From Pseudoalteromonas luteoviolacea DSM 6061 (lineage in GTDB: Bacteria; Pseudomonadota; Gammaproteobacteria; Enterobacterales; Alteromonadaceae): a stretch of 64,000 nucleotides of DNA. A program made the position numbers and the translations under genes. Below the pieces are notes generated by a model, which saw nothing but the letters and a program-made list of their open reading frames with translations, was not told the DNA's origin and searched no databases. Where the stretch lies: NCBI RefSeq assembly GCF_001625655.1, contig NZ_AUYB01000104.1, forward strand, positions 62,001 to 126,000. The letters are read 5' to 3'. Within the stretch, counting starts at the first letter, position 1; the number at the start of each line of letters is the position of its first letter. Shown here piece after piece: positions 9,100 to 18,995 of the stretch.

Positions 9100-9369
9100 T
9101 CAGAATATCTCCCTGAGGAGCTCAAGTGCGTCGAGCCATACGCGGCTTGGAGATATAAAAGAGGTCTGATGCTTTTGCAAATCTAGCGATGCTGGAGTTT
9201 GGCTTAATTTGTTGTGAAGAGATGATTTCAAGCTTTGAAACGGTTGCAAACAATTGTGTATATTCAAACCTCCCCAGTAAAAGGCGGTGAATTGTTCGAG
9301 CAAAGTCTGGTAATGAAGTTTATTGACGGGAAAGAAGTATTGCAAAGAGGCATTGATGTTTACAGTCAT
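9100..9369 (-). CDS. Uncertain small hypothetical protein
   Basis: An 89-residue open frame with an ATG at 9369 and no recognisable ribosome binding site. The translation has mixed composition rather than the biased look of a shadow frame, and the last residues (SPSRVWLDALELLREIF) look helical. No known family comes to mind and no signal peptide is visible. It is convergent with ssb and ends 4 nt from its terminator. It could be a real lineage-specific gene or a chance frame in a non-coding gap. Confidence 0.35.
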   Translation of the reverse strand: MTVNINASLQYFFPVNKLHYQTLLEQFTAFYWGGLNIHNCLQPFQSLKSSLHNKLSQTPASLDLQKHQTSFISPSRVWLDALELLREIF

Positions 9370-9703
9370 TAAAGATTGAATGTGAACAGGGTGAGTTTAT
9401 CGCGCTTCAAGATAGGCAAAAAACGGTTGTGGCGAAAATAAAATATACGGGAATAGCGCTCGTTATTAGTCGGTATCTAGCATTTAAAAAATAGTTGTAA
9501 AATTTATTGTTTTAGCTATTGATGGCCTGAGCATGCAGAGTAAGGAAGGTGATTTGTAAGCTGATATTTCGAGTACGCTTGGGTCTACTCAACTATATTA
9601 CACGCTATATCAGCAGTTTTGCTGATTCTTAGCCGCTCTGCCTTGAGTTTTGCAATGGATTGAACAAAACTTTAGACAGAATCATCAATGATAGTCTGAA
9701 ATT
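9370..9703. other. Intergenic region before the csrD-like gene
   Basis: A 334-bp stretch without a convincing gene. The only notable structure is a perfect 7-bp hairpin at 9609-9626 (ATCAGCA, GTTT loop, TGCTGAT), about 78 bp before the csrD-like start. I see no near-consensus promoter; the csrD promoter presumably lies here. Confidence 0.4.
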
Positions 9704-11350
9704 ATGCTTCACTTCGCGCTGATAGATAACACGTATAAACGAGGGTACATACTCTTGGTTGCGTGGTGTGTAATAGCGCTGCTTGGGAATTTGAGTGTCA
9801 TACACATGACAAACTCTTGGATATCAGACGATGCAAAGGGCTTGACGACTCAATTGTCAAACTACGTTGAACCTGTCGACAGTTTTGATGTGCACGAAGA
9901 AGCGTTGAAATTTGGGTTTACTCCAGAGCCGCCTAGCCAATTCCCGCTAACTTGGTTTTCGAGTCAGTACCGTATAGATTTGAGCCAGCAGCAATTAGTG
10001 CTCTATCCGAATAAGGCCGTTTTGAAGGGGCTTACTATCAGTGTTTGGCTCAATATTGCGTTATTTTTGGCTGGGTTAATGATTACATTGAAGAGCAACC
10101 TTAGGTTTAGATCGAAAAATAGTACCGCAGGGCTCAAGGCTGAAAACATCGGGCATAAATCTATTCCCCCGAGCGCACAAGAGCTAATTTTACCTGTTAG
10201 CACCGGTCAACAAGTCAATATGTTTGCGATGTTTAAGTGGCGCTGTGAGTTACCAAAACATATTGAACCGCAGAGTCACTTTAGCGTGACCTTGGCCAAG
10301 TGCTTCAATAAATATCGCTACTGTTCAGCTAAGTACTTATCATCAGGTGCGTTGGCCGTGACTTTATCTTCTTTGAGTAAAGATGAAGTAGAGCAAACGG
10401 TTAAACGCTTACACGAAGTAGTTTACCAAGCGCTACTCGCATTTCGTGGGGATTTGTCGAGAAGCGCAGTCAAGTGTGGAGCATGCTTTTATAGTGAGGG
10501 GGCTGATCAAACTCAGGTTTATCAAATCGCTCGTTCCTCATTAAGTGTGGCGCAAAACCATGTTTGGCAACACATTCATATGCTGCCTTTAAATCGCACC
10601 TTAGCGGAGAGTTTGTTGGATGCGGAGTCGAACGTCATTGATGATATAAAAGCAGGGCGGTTTGTACTGTTTTTTCAGCCGCTGTTTGATTTTAAGACTC
10701 AAGACGTTATTCAAAGTGAGGCATTACTGAGGGTGAGACATAAGACGCTTGGGCTAATAACAGCAGGTCAGTTTATTCACAAAATTCATCGCAGTGAACA
10801 TTTAATTGAGCTAGATAAATCGATTGTACAGCAAGCGTTAAAAGTGCTCAGTAAGGAACCAAAAGGGTTCACTGTGAGTGTAAATTTGCATGTTGTGAAC
10901 TGGTCAAACAGTGAGTTTTTGAGTTGGCTTATCGCTATTTTAAGGGCGTCTGGTAGAGCTAAAGATGTGACTTTAGAACTTATGATTTGTGACTACTATC
11001 AACATCGTAGTTATTTTGAGCAGTTTTTTGATGCCTTGTCTCCCCTAGGGGCAAGCATTGTGCTCGACCATGTAAACGGGCCTTTGGACGTAGTACCGCT
11101 GCAAAAGGTGCATAATATTGTTGGGGTAAAGCTTGCGTTTGAATTAATTCATGATATTCAGTCAAGTGCTAAACGACGGGCAGTCGTTAAACAAATAGTG
11201 AATCAAGCTAAAAAATTACAAGTACCTGTGTATGCTGTGGGTGTTGAAACGCAAGATGAGCTCAATTGTATCAAGCGGTTAGGGGTTGATGGCGCGCAAG
11301 GGTATTACTTCAGTGCCCCTCTACTTGAGCTTGAGAATAGCTTAAATTAA
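9704..11350 (+). CDS. csrD: CsrD/MshH-like membrane protein with degenerate GGDEF and EAL domains
   Basis: A 548-residue inner-membrane protein (E. coli CsrD has 646). Two transmembrane segments at about 15-35 and 108-128 enclose a periplasmic part of about 70 residues. A GGDEF-like region (about 170-300) has LSSGALAVT where GGDEF should be. The EAL-like domain (about 310-540) keeps EALLR at 339-343 but has LDHVNG instead of DDFGTG near 455 and LELMICD instead of a catalytic ELTE. It is therefore unlikely to make or cleave c-di-GMP. CsrD promotes RNase E decay of CsrB/C small RNAs, and the ssb-csrD-mre order supports this identity. No strong ribosome binding site is visible. Confidence 0.75.
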   Translation: MLHFALIDNTYKRGYILLVAWCVIALLGNLSVIHMTNSWISDDAKGLTTQLSNYVEPVDSFDVHEEALKFGFTPEPPSQFPLTWFSSQYRIDLSQQQLVLYPNKAVLKGLTISVWLNIALFLAGLMITLKSNLRFRSKNSTAGLKAENIGHKSIPPSAQELILPVSTGQQVNMFAMFKWRCELPKHIEPQSHFSVTLAKCFNKYRYCSAKYLSSGALAVTLSSLSKDEVEQTVKRLHEVVYQALLAFRGDLSRSAVKCGACFYSEGADQTQVYQIARSSLSVAQNHVWQHIHMLPLNRTLAESLLDAESNVIDDIKAGRFVLFFQPLFDFKTQDVIQSEALLRVRHKTLGLITAGQFIHKIHRSEHLIELDKSIVQQALKVLSKEPKGFTVSVNLHVVNWSNSEFLSWLIAILRASGRAKDVTLELMICDYYQHRSYFEQFFDALSPLGASIVLDHVNGPLDVVPLQKVHNIVGVKLAFELIHDIQSSAKRRAVVKQIVNQAKKLQVPVYAVGVETQDELNCIKRLGVDGAQGYYFSAPLLELENSLN

Positions 11351-12244
11351 TTTACGATATCGAAGACCATCTAGGCCCTGCAACCCGCCAGTATGAACCG
11401 CTACTATTCTACTATGCTTAGGGAAGTAATCGTGCTCAATAAGCTGCCAGATACCATGCATCATTTTACCCGTATATATTGGTTCTAAAGGGAGTTTATG
11501 GCTTTGTCTCATACTCTGGCAGAATGTCCAAAGCTCCTTACTAAACTTGCCGTAACCTCCACCATGAAATTGATGCAGTAACTGCCAGTTTTTTTGCAAG
11601 GCAGCAGCAGGGTTTAGGCGACAAACTTCCTCAGTAAGATACTCAGCGCCTTTTAGGACACAAAAACCTAGTATTTGAGTTATTTTAGGCAAACCATTTA
11701 ATAGTCCTGCGAGTGTTCCTCCACTGCCGACTGCACAACAAACATAGTCGCTATCAGGAAGGGATTGGGCCAGTTCTTGGCAACCTAATAAAGCAAATTT
11801 GTTGCTCCCACCCTCGGGTATTATGTGGGTATTGGGATATTGTTTTGCTAAGTCTTGCAAGTAAGCATTGTCAGATCTCTGTCGGTATTCTAACCTTGTG
11901 ACTGCATGTAAATTTACACCACAAGCTTTTGCAAGACGCAGAGTTGGGTTTTGCTCATCTAAATGGGGTCCTCGTACTATGATATGTGCAGGGATGTTGA
12001 ATAGTTTACATGCCATGGCGGTCGCGTATAAGTGATTTGAAAAAGGTCCGCCAAATGTTAGTAAAGAGCGGTAATTTTGCTGCTTGAGTTCAATCAAGTT
12101 GTATTTTAATTTGCGCCATTTATTCCCCTGTACAGTGGGGTGTAAAAGGTCATCCCTTTTAACAAGAAGTTCCACTTTTTTAGCAGTTAGCATTGGGTGG
12201 TGAATACGTTGAATTGGTGACTCTAGGTGCTTGGAATTGAACAT
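11342..12244 (-). CDS. PLP-dependent ACC deaminase/D-cysteine desulfhydrase family enzyme
   Basis: A 300-residue fold-type II PLP enzyme. The PLP lysine is in QGNKWRKLKYNL (about residue 42), followed by the phosphate/substrate loop FGGPFSNHLYATA and a glycine-rich AVGSGGTLAGLL phosphate-binding loop. This pattern is shared by 1-aminocyclopropane-1-carboxylate deaminase and D-cysteine desulfhydrase; in bacteria outside plant hosts the latter type of activity is more likely, but the sequence does not decide it. It is convergent with the csrD-like gene and their 3' ends overlap by 9 nt, with no terminator between them. Confidence 0.8.
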   Translation of the reverse strand: MFNSKHLESPIQRIHHPMLTAKKVELLVKRDDLLHPTVQGNKWRKLKYNLIELKQQNYRSLLTFGGPFSNHLYATAMACKLFNIPAHIIVRGPHLDEQNPTLRLAKACGVNLHAVTRLEYRQRSDNAYLQDLAKQYPNTHIIPEGGSNKFALLGCQELAQSLPDSDYVCCAVGSGGTLAGLLNGLPKITQILGFCVLKGAEYLTEEVCRLNPAAALQKNWQLLHQFHGGGYGKFSKELWTFCQSMRQSHKLPLEPIYTGKMMHGIWQLIEHDYFPKHSRIVAVHTGGLQGLDGLRYRKLI

Positions 12245-12455
12245 CAGATTTTAGATTTCTCTATAAATAAGCGCTTTGAGGTTATTATTTCATGAAAATG
12301 TGCAGAGAACACTGGTAACGACGTGACTAATAGTTGTAAACTCAGATATTAATTGTGCAAAGCTTGTGTTTTACTCCGTAAGTACATAGCATTAAGCATT
12401 AAAACATCAAAAATAACAAAGACCAAAACAACTGCCGCTGTTGGGAATGGAATAT
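12245..12455. other. Divergent intergenic region, no clear signal
   Basis: About 210 bp between the PLP enzyme and the PEGA/SUMF1 gene, which diverge. It is A/T-rich and must hold both promoters, but no near-consensus pair or operator was evident. Small frames here were judged to be chance. Confidence 0.3.
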
Positions 12456-14468
12456 ATGCGAATTGCTCCTTTATCTCTTTTTGTCTCTGCCGCCTTATTG
12501 TCTGTAAGTGTTTGGGCACAAGATACTGCGACTGTGACAGCTATCGAGTCAGAGCGCTCTGAAAAACAAGCTGAGTTAGACAGATATACTCAGATTTTAG
12601 ATAAGCATGTTGCTGAAGAAGCCCGTTTACAGGCTCAGCTAGAATTATTAAGACAAAATTCCAGTGAGCTTGATAAAGAAAAGAACCAAGCTTTAGATGC
12701 AATGAATGATTTATATCGTCGTTTAATCGATGATCCGTCAATTGACATTTCTTCTGCTCAACTGAGATATCAGCAATCAGTATCCGACCATAAATCGAAT
12801 AAAGAAGACATCGCGATGCAGTTAGCGGCCATAGCATCGCACCGCAAGGATATTGAGCAAATTCGCGTCAGCAAACACACGCTTGTCAATACGATTGCAA
12901 GTTTGAGAGATCAGCTGAGTACCGCACGAGTTGAGCGTCTTCGCAATGAGTTCACAAGAGAAGGTACGTTAGAGGTTGAGCATACCATTAACTGTAAGCG
13001 CACAGAGACCTTAGCTGCATGTGAGCAGCGAGGCCAGCAGCTTGGTTTACAAAAAGCGACTAAGCGTTTCATTGACCAAATTTTTGCTAATTTAACCGAA
13101 CAAAGAATTGTTGAACCGAAACGTCATATGGCGGGTGCACAGGTTCAGGTTGTGAGCAGTCATGTGGTGGGTAGTGCATTTAGTGGTCAGGGTAATTACA
13201 GCGTGAATTTAAGCGTCACAATGCGTGGTGACGTTAATAATAGCCGTTTATGCGGCTTATTGTCGTTGGACAATCGTTTCTGTAGTGAGTATGGCACGCC
13301 ATTAGCAGTAGGGTATCAAGCAAGCTATCCAACAACTTTTAGTGACAGTCAGCTAACTTTTAATGATGACGTTGAAAGTGCAGAGCGCAGTGTACCAAGT
13401 ATTACGACGTTGCAGCCAAAGCCAGAAATAAAGTCACAAGTATTGCAACAATCTCCAAAAGATAGGCAAGTTGATTTAACTCTACGCTCAAACGTTTACG
13501 ACGATGAAGTGTTTATTGATGGTGTCAGTTACGGCTCTACTAAATTAGTCGTTAGTGTCCCATTAGGCTCTTATGATATTGAGATCCGTAAATTAGGTTA
13601 TGAGTCATACAAAGCGAAGATTGACGTGCGCAGAGCACGAACGATCAATGCTAAGCTGATAAAAAAGCCTGAGTCGATTGCTGCACCGACGCCAAAAAGC
13701 GAGCAACAGAGCACTCCTATTGCGACAAAGCAAAAAGTCACGCCAAACCTTGTTGAAAACAAAGTGGTGATTATCCCAGCCGGCACTTTCCAGATGGGTG
13801 ATTTAACTGGAAATGGACTGGCAAATGAGCGCCCTGTTGTAGAAAAAGTGCTGAGCCACTCTTATGCAATGCAAAGCAAAGAAGTCACCGTTGCTGAGTT
13901 TAGACAGTTTATTTTAAGTACAGGTTATCAAACAGAAGCTGAAAAAGGCGCTGGCTGTGCACACTATAAAAATGGTGAGCCTATTTGGGAAAGTGAATAC
14001 AACTGGGACAAACCAGGGTTTGAACAAGCTGACAACTTTCCCGTTGTATGTGTCACGTATGAAGATGCCAAAGCATACGCCAATTGGCTATCTGGTGAAA
14101 AAGGCATTCAATACAGACTTCCCAATGAAGTTGAGTGGGAATATGCTGCCCGTGCAGGTACAAGTTCAGAGTACCCATGGGGAAATGAAATTGGCCGCGG
14201 GCTAGCAAATTGTGGCTGGTGTGGTAGCGATTGGTCGAATAAAAGCCCTGCACCAGTTGGTGAGTTTTCACCGAATAATTATGGTTTATACGATACCGTT
14301 GGTAACGTATGGGAATGGACGCAAAAGCGTGCTTCACAAGAGGATGTGACAGTTAGGGGTGGAGCGTGGAACTTTGCTCCGAGCTTAGCGAGGGTTTCAA
14401 CTCGTTTGGCTTTAGCACCAGACTTTAGAGCTAATTATATTGGTTTTAGATTGGTTCGAGAAAGATAA
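12456..14468 (+). CDS. Secreted coiled-coil/PEGA/SUMF1 (FGE-sulfatase-like) protein
   Basis: A 670-residue exported protein. Signal peptide MRIAPLSLFVSAALLSVSVWA, cleavage about residue 21; then a long coiled coil (about 30-165, many Glu/Lys/Gln heptads); a middle domain with four cysteines in two pairs (about 175-285); a PEGA domain (about 325-390, with DEVFIDGVSYGSTKL and PLGSYDIEIRKLGYESYKAK); a Pro/Lys linker; and a SUMF1 fold (about 430-670, with PAGTFQMGD, YRLPNEVEWEYAARAG, GNVWEWT and VRGGAW). The two active-site cysteines of true formylglycine-generating enzymes are absent after GGAW. It is therefore more likely a binding or structural module than an FGE. I moved the start from the ATG at 12441 to 12456, which gives a clean signal peptide behind GGAAT. 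Confidence 0.8.
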   Translation: MRIAPLSLFVSAALLSVSVWAQDTATVTAIESERSEKQAELDRYTQILDKHVAEEARLQAQLELLRQNSSELDKEKNQALDAMNDLYRRLIDDPSIDISSAQLRYQQSVSDHKSNKEDIAMQLAAIASHRKDIEQIRVSKHTLVNTIASLRDQLSTARVERLRNEFTREGTLEVEHTINCKRTETLAACEQRGQQLGLQKATKRFIDQIFANLTEQRIVEPKRHMAGAQVQVVSSHVVGSAFSGQGNYSVNLSVTMRGDVNNSRLCGLLSLDNRFCSEYGTPLAVGYQASYPTTFSDSQLTFNDDVESAERSVPSITTLQPKPEIKSQVLQQSPKDRQVDLTLRSNVYDDEVFIDGVSYGSTKLVVSVPLGSYDIEIRKLGYESYKAKIDVRRARTINAKLIKKPESIAAPTPKSEQQSTPIATKQKVTPNLVENKVVIIPAGTFQMGDLTGNGLANERPVVEKVLSHSYAMQSKEVTVAEFRQFILSTGYQTEAEKGAGCAHYKNGEPIWESEYNWDKPGFEQADNFPVVCVTYEDAKAYANWLSGEKGIQYRLPNEVEWEYAARAGTSSEYPWGNEIGRGLANCGWCGSDWSNKSPAPVGEFSPNNYGLYDTVGNVWEWTQKRASQEDVTVRGGAWNFAPSLARVSTRLALAPDFRANYIGFRLVRER

Positions 14469-14471
14469 ATT

Positions 14472-14560
14472 AATACACTCGAAGTGAGTGTATTCAGTTA
14501 AAGTGCAGTTTGCACTTTGTAGACTTAAATATTTCAGCCGTGGCGCAATTCGACACGGCT
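14472..14560 (+). terminator. Three tandem hairpins between the SUMF1 gene and mreB
   Basis: Perfect stems follow one another: 14472-14494 (AATACACTC/GAGTGTATT), 14500-14518 (AAAGTGCA/TGCACTTT) and 14536-14560 (AGCCGTG/CACGGCT, then TTGTT). They occupy most of the 126-bp gap before mreB. At least one is probably a terminator that insulates the mre operon; the third, about 35 bp before mreB, could instead be part of its 5' leader. Confidence 0.6.
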
Positions 14561-14567
14561 TTGTTAA

Positions 14568-15637
<1,070 letters not shown>

Positions 15638-15638
<1 letters not shown>

Positions 15639-16480
15639 TGAATTTACTGTTTGGCCGAAGTGTATCTCTACAACTGCGACTTACCGTCGCAGTTGTGCTT
15701 AGTATCATGCTAATTATTGGGGACCGGTACACATCTGGCGGTACGTTTGTGCGCACCACGCTCAATACGCTAGTAAGCCCTGTGTTGTATGCGGCCAATG
15801 TACCTTATGAGCTCTTCAATGTAGGGGCTGAAAGCTTAAATACTCGAGAGCAGCTACTACAAGAAAACCAAGCATTGCGCTCTAAACAGCTACTACAAAG
15901 TGAGCAACTGCAGCAATATCAATTTCTACTGAAAGAAAATGTCGAACTGAGGGCGTTATTAGGTGCGTCATCTCGTCAATCTAATGCCCGTCAAATTGCC
16001 CAAGTCTTGTCAGTGCGTTCAAATCGTTACAGCCATCAGGTTGTAATAAATAAGGGGACGATAGACGGTGTTGAAGAAGGACAAGCTGTTATTGACGAGC
16101 TCGGACTAGTTGGCCAACTTACCCAAGTTGGGACAACCACATCACGCGTACTTTTAATGACAGATACCACCCATGCCACGCCTGTGCGTATTTTGCGCAA
16201 TGATGTCAGTATGGTAATTGAAGGAATTGGTAAAATTAACTTAGTACAGTTGGCGCATGTATCTCATAGCCTGGATATTCGGATTGGCGATATCTTAGTT
16301 ACTTCTGGTTTAGGTGGGAGATTCCCTGAAGGGTATCCTGTGGCAGTTGTCACTGAAATTGATCGAGATGAGGGGCTGCCGTTTGCTAAAGTATATGCAG
16401 AACCGATTGCACAGCTGGACCGCATTCGCCTGCTTGTTATTTTAGGCGAAGGTGAGCAAGGAGCAGTCAATGAGTCGTAG
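15638..16480 (+). CDS. mreC: Rod-shape-determining protein MreC
   Basis: A 280-residue bitopic protein: one N-terminal transmembrane helix (LRLTVAVVLSIMLIIG), a periplasmic coiled coil (about 65-110, REQLLQENQALRSKQLL) and the beta-barrel-rich MreC core (KGTIDGVEEGQAVIDELGLV, then VTSGLGGRFPEGYPVAVVT). It connects MreB to the elongasome enzymes PBP2 and RodA. The start codon overlaps the stop of mreB. Confidence 0.97.
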
Positions 16481-16946
16481 CTTTTCCCTTGTCGCATTCA
16501 GTGTTTTTTTAGCCTTGATTATGGCACTCATGCCTTTGCCATTTTCATTGGAACCATTTAGGCCTGACTGGGTTCTGTTGGTGCTAATGTATTGGTCTAT
16601 TGCTATTCCACACCGAGTCAATATCGGTTGGGCTTGGTGCACAGGTTTGATCATGGATTTGGCTGTTGGCTCGCCTTTGGGTATAAATTCTTTAACTTAC
16701 TCTGTATGTATTTATATTACAGTGAGCAACTTTCAAAAGTTACGTAACTTTTCACTGTGGCAACAAGCTATGTTAATTGGTTTGTTTCTAGCCCTTTATC
16801 ATTTACTGCAGTTTTGGTTGAATCACTTTTTATTAGATATTTACTTTGATCCAGCCTACCTGTGGCCGGCATTGATAGGTATGTGTTGTTGGCCTTGGAT
16901 TTTCTTATTGCTAAGAAAGTATCGAAGGCATTTTAGGATCCGTTAA
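16470..16946 (+). CDS. mreD: Rod-shape-determining protein MreD
   Basis: A 158-residue integral membrane protein of the elongasome (E. coli has 162), with about five hydrophobic segments and the family phrase [20 protein letters not shown]. The frame is open from a GTG at 16452, but AAGGAG precedes the ATG at 16470, which gives the usual MreD N-terminus; the start overlaps the end of mreC by 11 nt. Translational coupling is likely. Confidence 0.95.
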   Translation: MSRSFSLVAFSVFLALIMALMPLPFSLEPFRPDWVLLVLMYWSIAIPHRVNIGWAWCTGLIMDLAVGSPLGINSLTYSVCIYITVSNFQKLRNFSLWQQAMLIGLFLALYHLLQFWLNHFLLDIYFDPAYLWPALIGMCCWPWIFLLLRKYRRHFRIR

Positions 16947-17524
16947 TGACTATAAAATTATATTTGGCTTCCGCTTCTCCACGTCGTAAGGAACTACTCA
17001 CCCAACTTGGTTACGATTTTGAACAATTTTCTATCGATGCAGATGAAACAAAATTTTCAAATGAAACTCCAAGTACTTATGTAGAGCGCTTAGCACGCTT
17101 GAAAGCACAAAGTGGTGTGAAGTTAGGCTATCAAGATAGGCCGGTATTAGGCAGTGACACAATTGTTGTAGCTGATGGTCAAACGCTTGGCAAGCCGAAA
17201 GATTTGGCGGACTTCAAAGCGATGATGACTCTACTATCTGGCAATACACACCAAGTAATGACTGCTGTAGCGTTAGCAGATGGTGAGAGAGTAATGAGTA
17301 CTACCGTAAACACTGAGGTAACATTTAAAACGTTATCAGAACAAGAAATAACAGCATATTGGCAAAGTGGAGAGCCCCATGATAAAGCCGGTGGATATGG
17401 TATCCAAGGTTTAGGAGGACGATTTGTCAGTCAGCTAAAAGGTAGTTATTTCGCAGTAGTCGGACTACCTTTATATGAAACAGATGAACTAATTCAAGCA
17501 TTTATGGCAGGCCAAGATGAGTAG
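16946..17524 (+). CDS. maf: Maf-family nucleotide pyrophosphatase (YhdE-like)
   Basis: A 192-residue Maf protein. The N-terminal [21 protein letters not shown] is the substrate loop of the family, and SDTIVV with GKPKD carries the metal-binding residues. The YhdE branch hydrolyses dTTP, UTP and related nucleotides, removing modified or excess triphosphates. It shares 1 nt with mreD and overlaps rng by 8 nt, so it is part of the mre-rng transcript, as in E. coli. Confidence 0.95.
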   Translation: MTIKLYLASASPRRKELLTQLGYDFEQFSIDADETKFSNETPSTYVERLARLKAQSGVKLGYQDRPVLGSDTIVVADGQTLGKPKDLADFKAMMTLLSGNTHQVMTAVALADGERVMSTTVNTEVTFKTLSEQEITAYWQSGEPHDKAGGYGIQGLGGRFVSQLKGSYFAVVGLPLYETDELIQAFMAGQDE

Positions 17525-18989
17525 CGAATTATTGATCAATGTGACGCCAAGTGAAAGTCGCGTAGCCTTAATTGAAAATGGGGTTTTACAAGAAGTTCAG
17601 GTAGAACGTGTCGGGAATCTCGGTATCGTTGGCAACATCTACCTTGGCAAAGTGAGTCGAGTATTACCTGGAATGCAGGCTGCTTTTGTAGATATAGGCT
17701 TAGAAAAAGCCGCTTTTTTACATGCTTCAGATATCGTAAGCAGTGCTTCTATCGAAGAAGATGTTGATGAACAACCAGTAAAAAAAGTTCAGGATATTAG
17801 AGAGCTAGTAAAGCAAGGTCAGTTTATTATGGTGCAGGTTGTTAAAGACCCTATTGGCACCAAAGGGGCTCGCCTGACAACGGATATTACAATTCCCTCG
17901 CGTTATTTAGTTTTTATGCCAGACGCAACCCATGTAGGTGTTAGTCAAAGAATCGAAACAGAAGAAGAACGCAGTCGATTGAAGAGCATTGTTGCTGAGT
18001 ACAATGATGAAAACGGCGGGTTTATTGTAAGAACTGCTGCCGAAGGCGCCGCTGAGGCAGAATTAAAACATGATGCTGAATTCCTAAAAAAACTGTGGCA
18101 AAAGATTGTTAGTAAGCGACGTAAAACCAGTAAAGCAAGCATTTTACATGAAGATTTAACCCTCGCCTTTCGCACATTACGTGACTATGTGGGTGAAGAC
18201 ATGGAACGGATTCGTGTTGACTCTAAATTGACCTATCAACAACTGAAGTCATTTACCGAGGAGTTCGTTCCACAGCTGTCTAACACGCTCGAGTATTACC
18301 CGGGTGAAAGGCCAATTTTCGATTTGTTCGATGTCGAAGCTGAAATTCAAAAAGCATTGCACCGCAAAGTGGAACTAAAATCTGGCGGCTATTTAATCAT
18401 CGATCAAACCGAAGCAATGACGACCGTTGATGTAAATACAGGCGCATTTGTTGGTCACAGAAACCTAGAAGAAACTATTTTCAATACTAATGTGGAAGCG
18501 ACCTCAGCTATCGCTCGTCAGCTTAGGTTAAGGAACCTAGGCGGTATTATCATCATAGACTTTATTGATATGATTTCAGATGAGCACAAAAGGCGGGTAC
18601 TGCACTCACTCGAAGCAGCACTAGCGAAAGACAGAGCTAAGGCAAACATTAATGGCTTATCAGCCCTTGGTTTGGTTGAAATGACGCGTAAACGCACCAG
18701 AGAAAGCTTAGAGCATATACTGTGTGATGTTTGCCCATCTTGTTCAGGCAGGGGATCGTTAAAGACTGTTGAAACGGTCTGCTACGAGATTCTCCGTGAA
18801 ATTGTACGAGTCAATCGAGCCTATGATGCTGATAAATTTATGGTTTATGCGTCTGCAGCCGTCAGTGAAGCACTGGTTAATGATGAGTATCACAACTTAG
18901 CAGAGTTGGAGCTATTCATAGGCAAGCAGGTCAGTATTCAAACTGAGAACTTGTACAGTCAAGAGCAGTTTGATGTAGTAATGATGTAG
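17517..18989 (+). CDS. rng: Ribonuclease G
   Basis: A 490-residue endoribonuclease that matures the 5' end of 16S rRNA and cleaves some mRNAs. An S1 RNA-binding domain lies at about 38-125 ([31 protein letters not shown]). The catalytic part has the metal-binding aspartates in [10 protein letters not shown] and IIIIDFIDM, and the zinc-link pair CDVCPSC. The length fits RNase G rather than RNase E, which has a long C-terminal scaffold. Confidence 0.97.
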   Translation: MSSELLINVTPSESRVALIENGVLQEVQVERVGNLGIVGNIYLGKVSRVLPGMQAAFVDIGLEKAAFLHASDIVSSASIEEDVDEQPVKKVQDIRELVKQGQFIMVQVVKDPIGTKGARLTTDITIPSRYLVFMPDATHVGVSQRIETEEERSRLKSIVAEYNDENGGFIVRTAAEGAAEAELKHDAEFLKKLWQKIVSKRRKTSKASILHEDLTLAFRTLRDYVGEDMERIRVDSKLTYQQLKSFTEEFVPQLSNTLEYYPGERPIFDLFDVEAEIQKALHRKVELKSGGYLIIDQTEAMTTVDVNTGAFVGHRNLEETIFNTNVEATSAIARQLRLRNLGGIIIIDFIDMISDEHKRRVLHSLEAALAKDRAKANINGLSALGLVEMTRKRTRESLEHILCDVCPSCSGRGSLKTVETVCYEILREIVRVNRAYDADKFMVYASAAVSEALVNDEYHNLAELELFIGKQVSIQTENLYSQEQFDVVMM

Positions 18990-18995
18990 GGCAAT

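Noticed and set aside
12353..12562. Small plus-strand frame before the PEGA/SUMF1 gene
   Set aside because: Overlaps the signal-peptide coding region in another frame, is Cys/Lys-rich and has no supporting signal.
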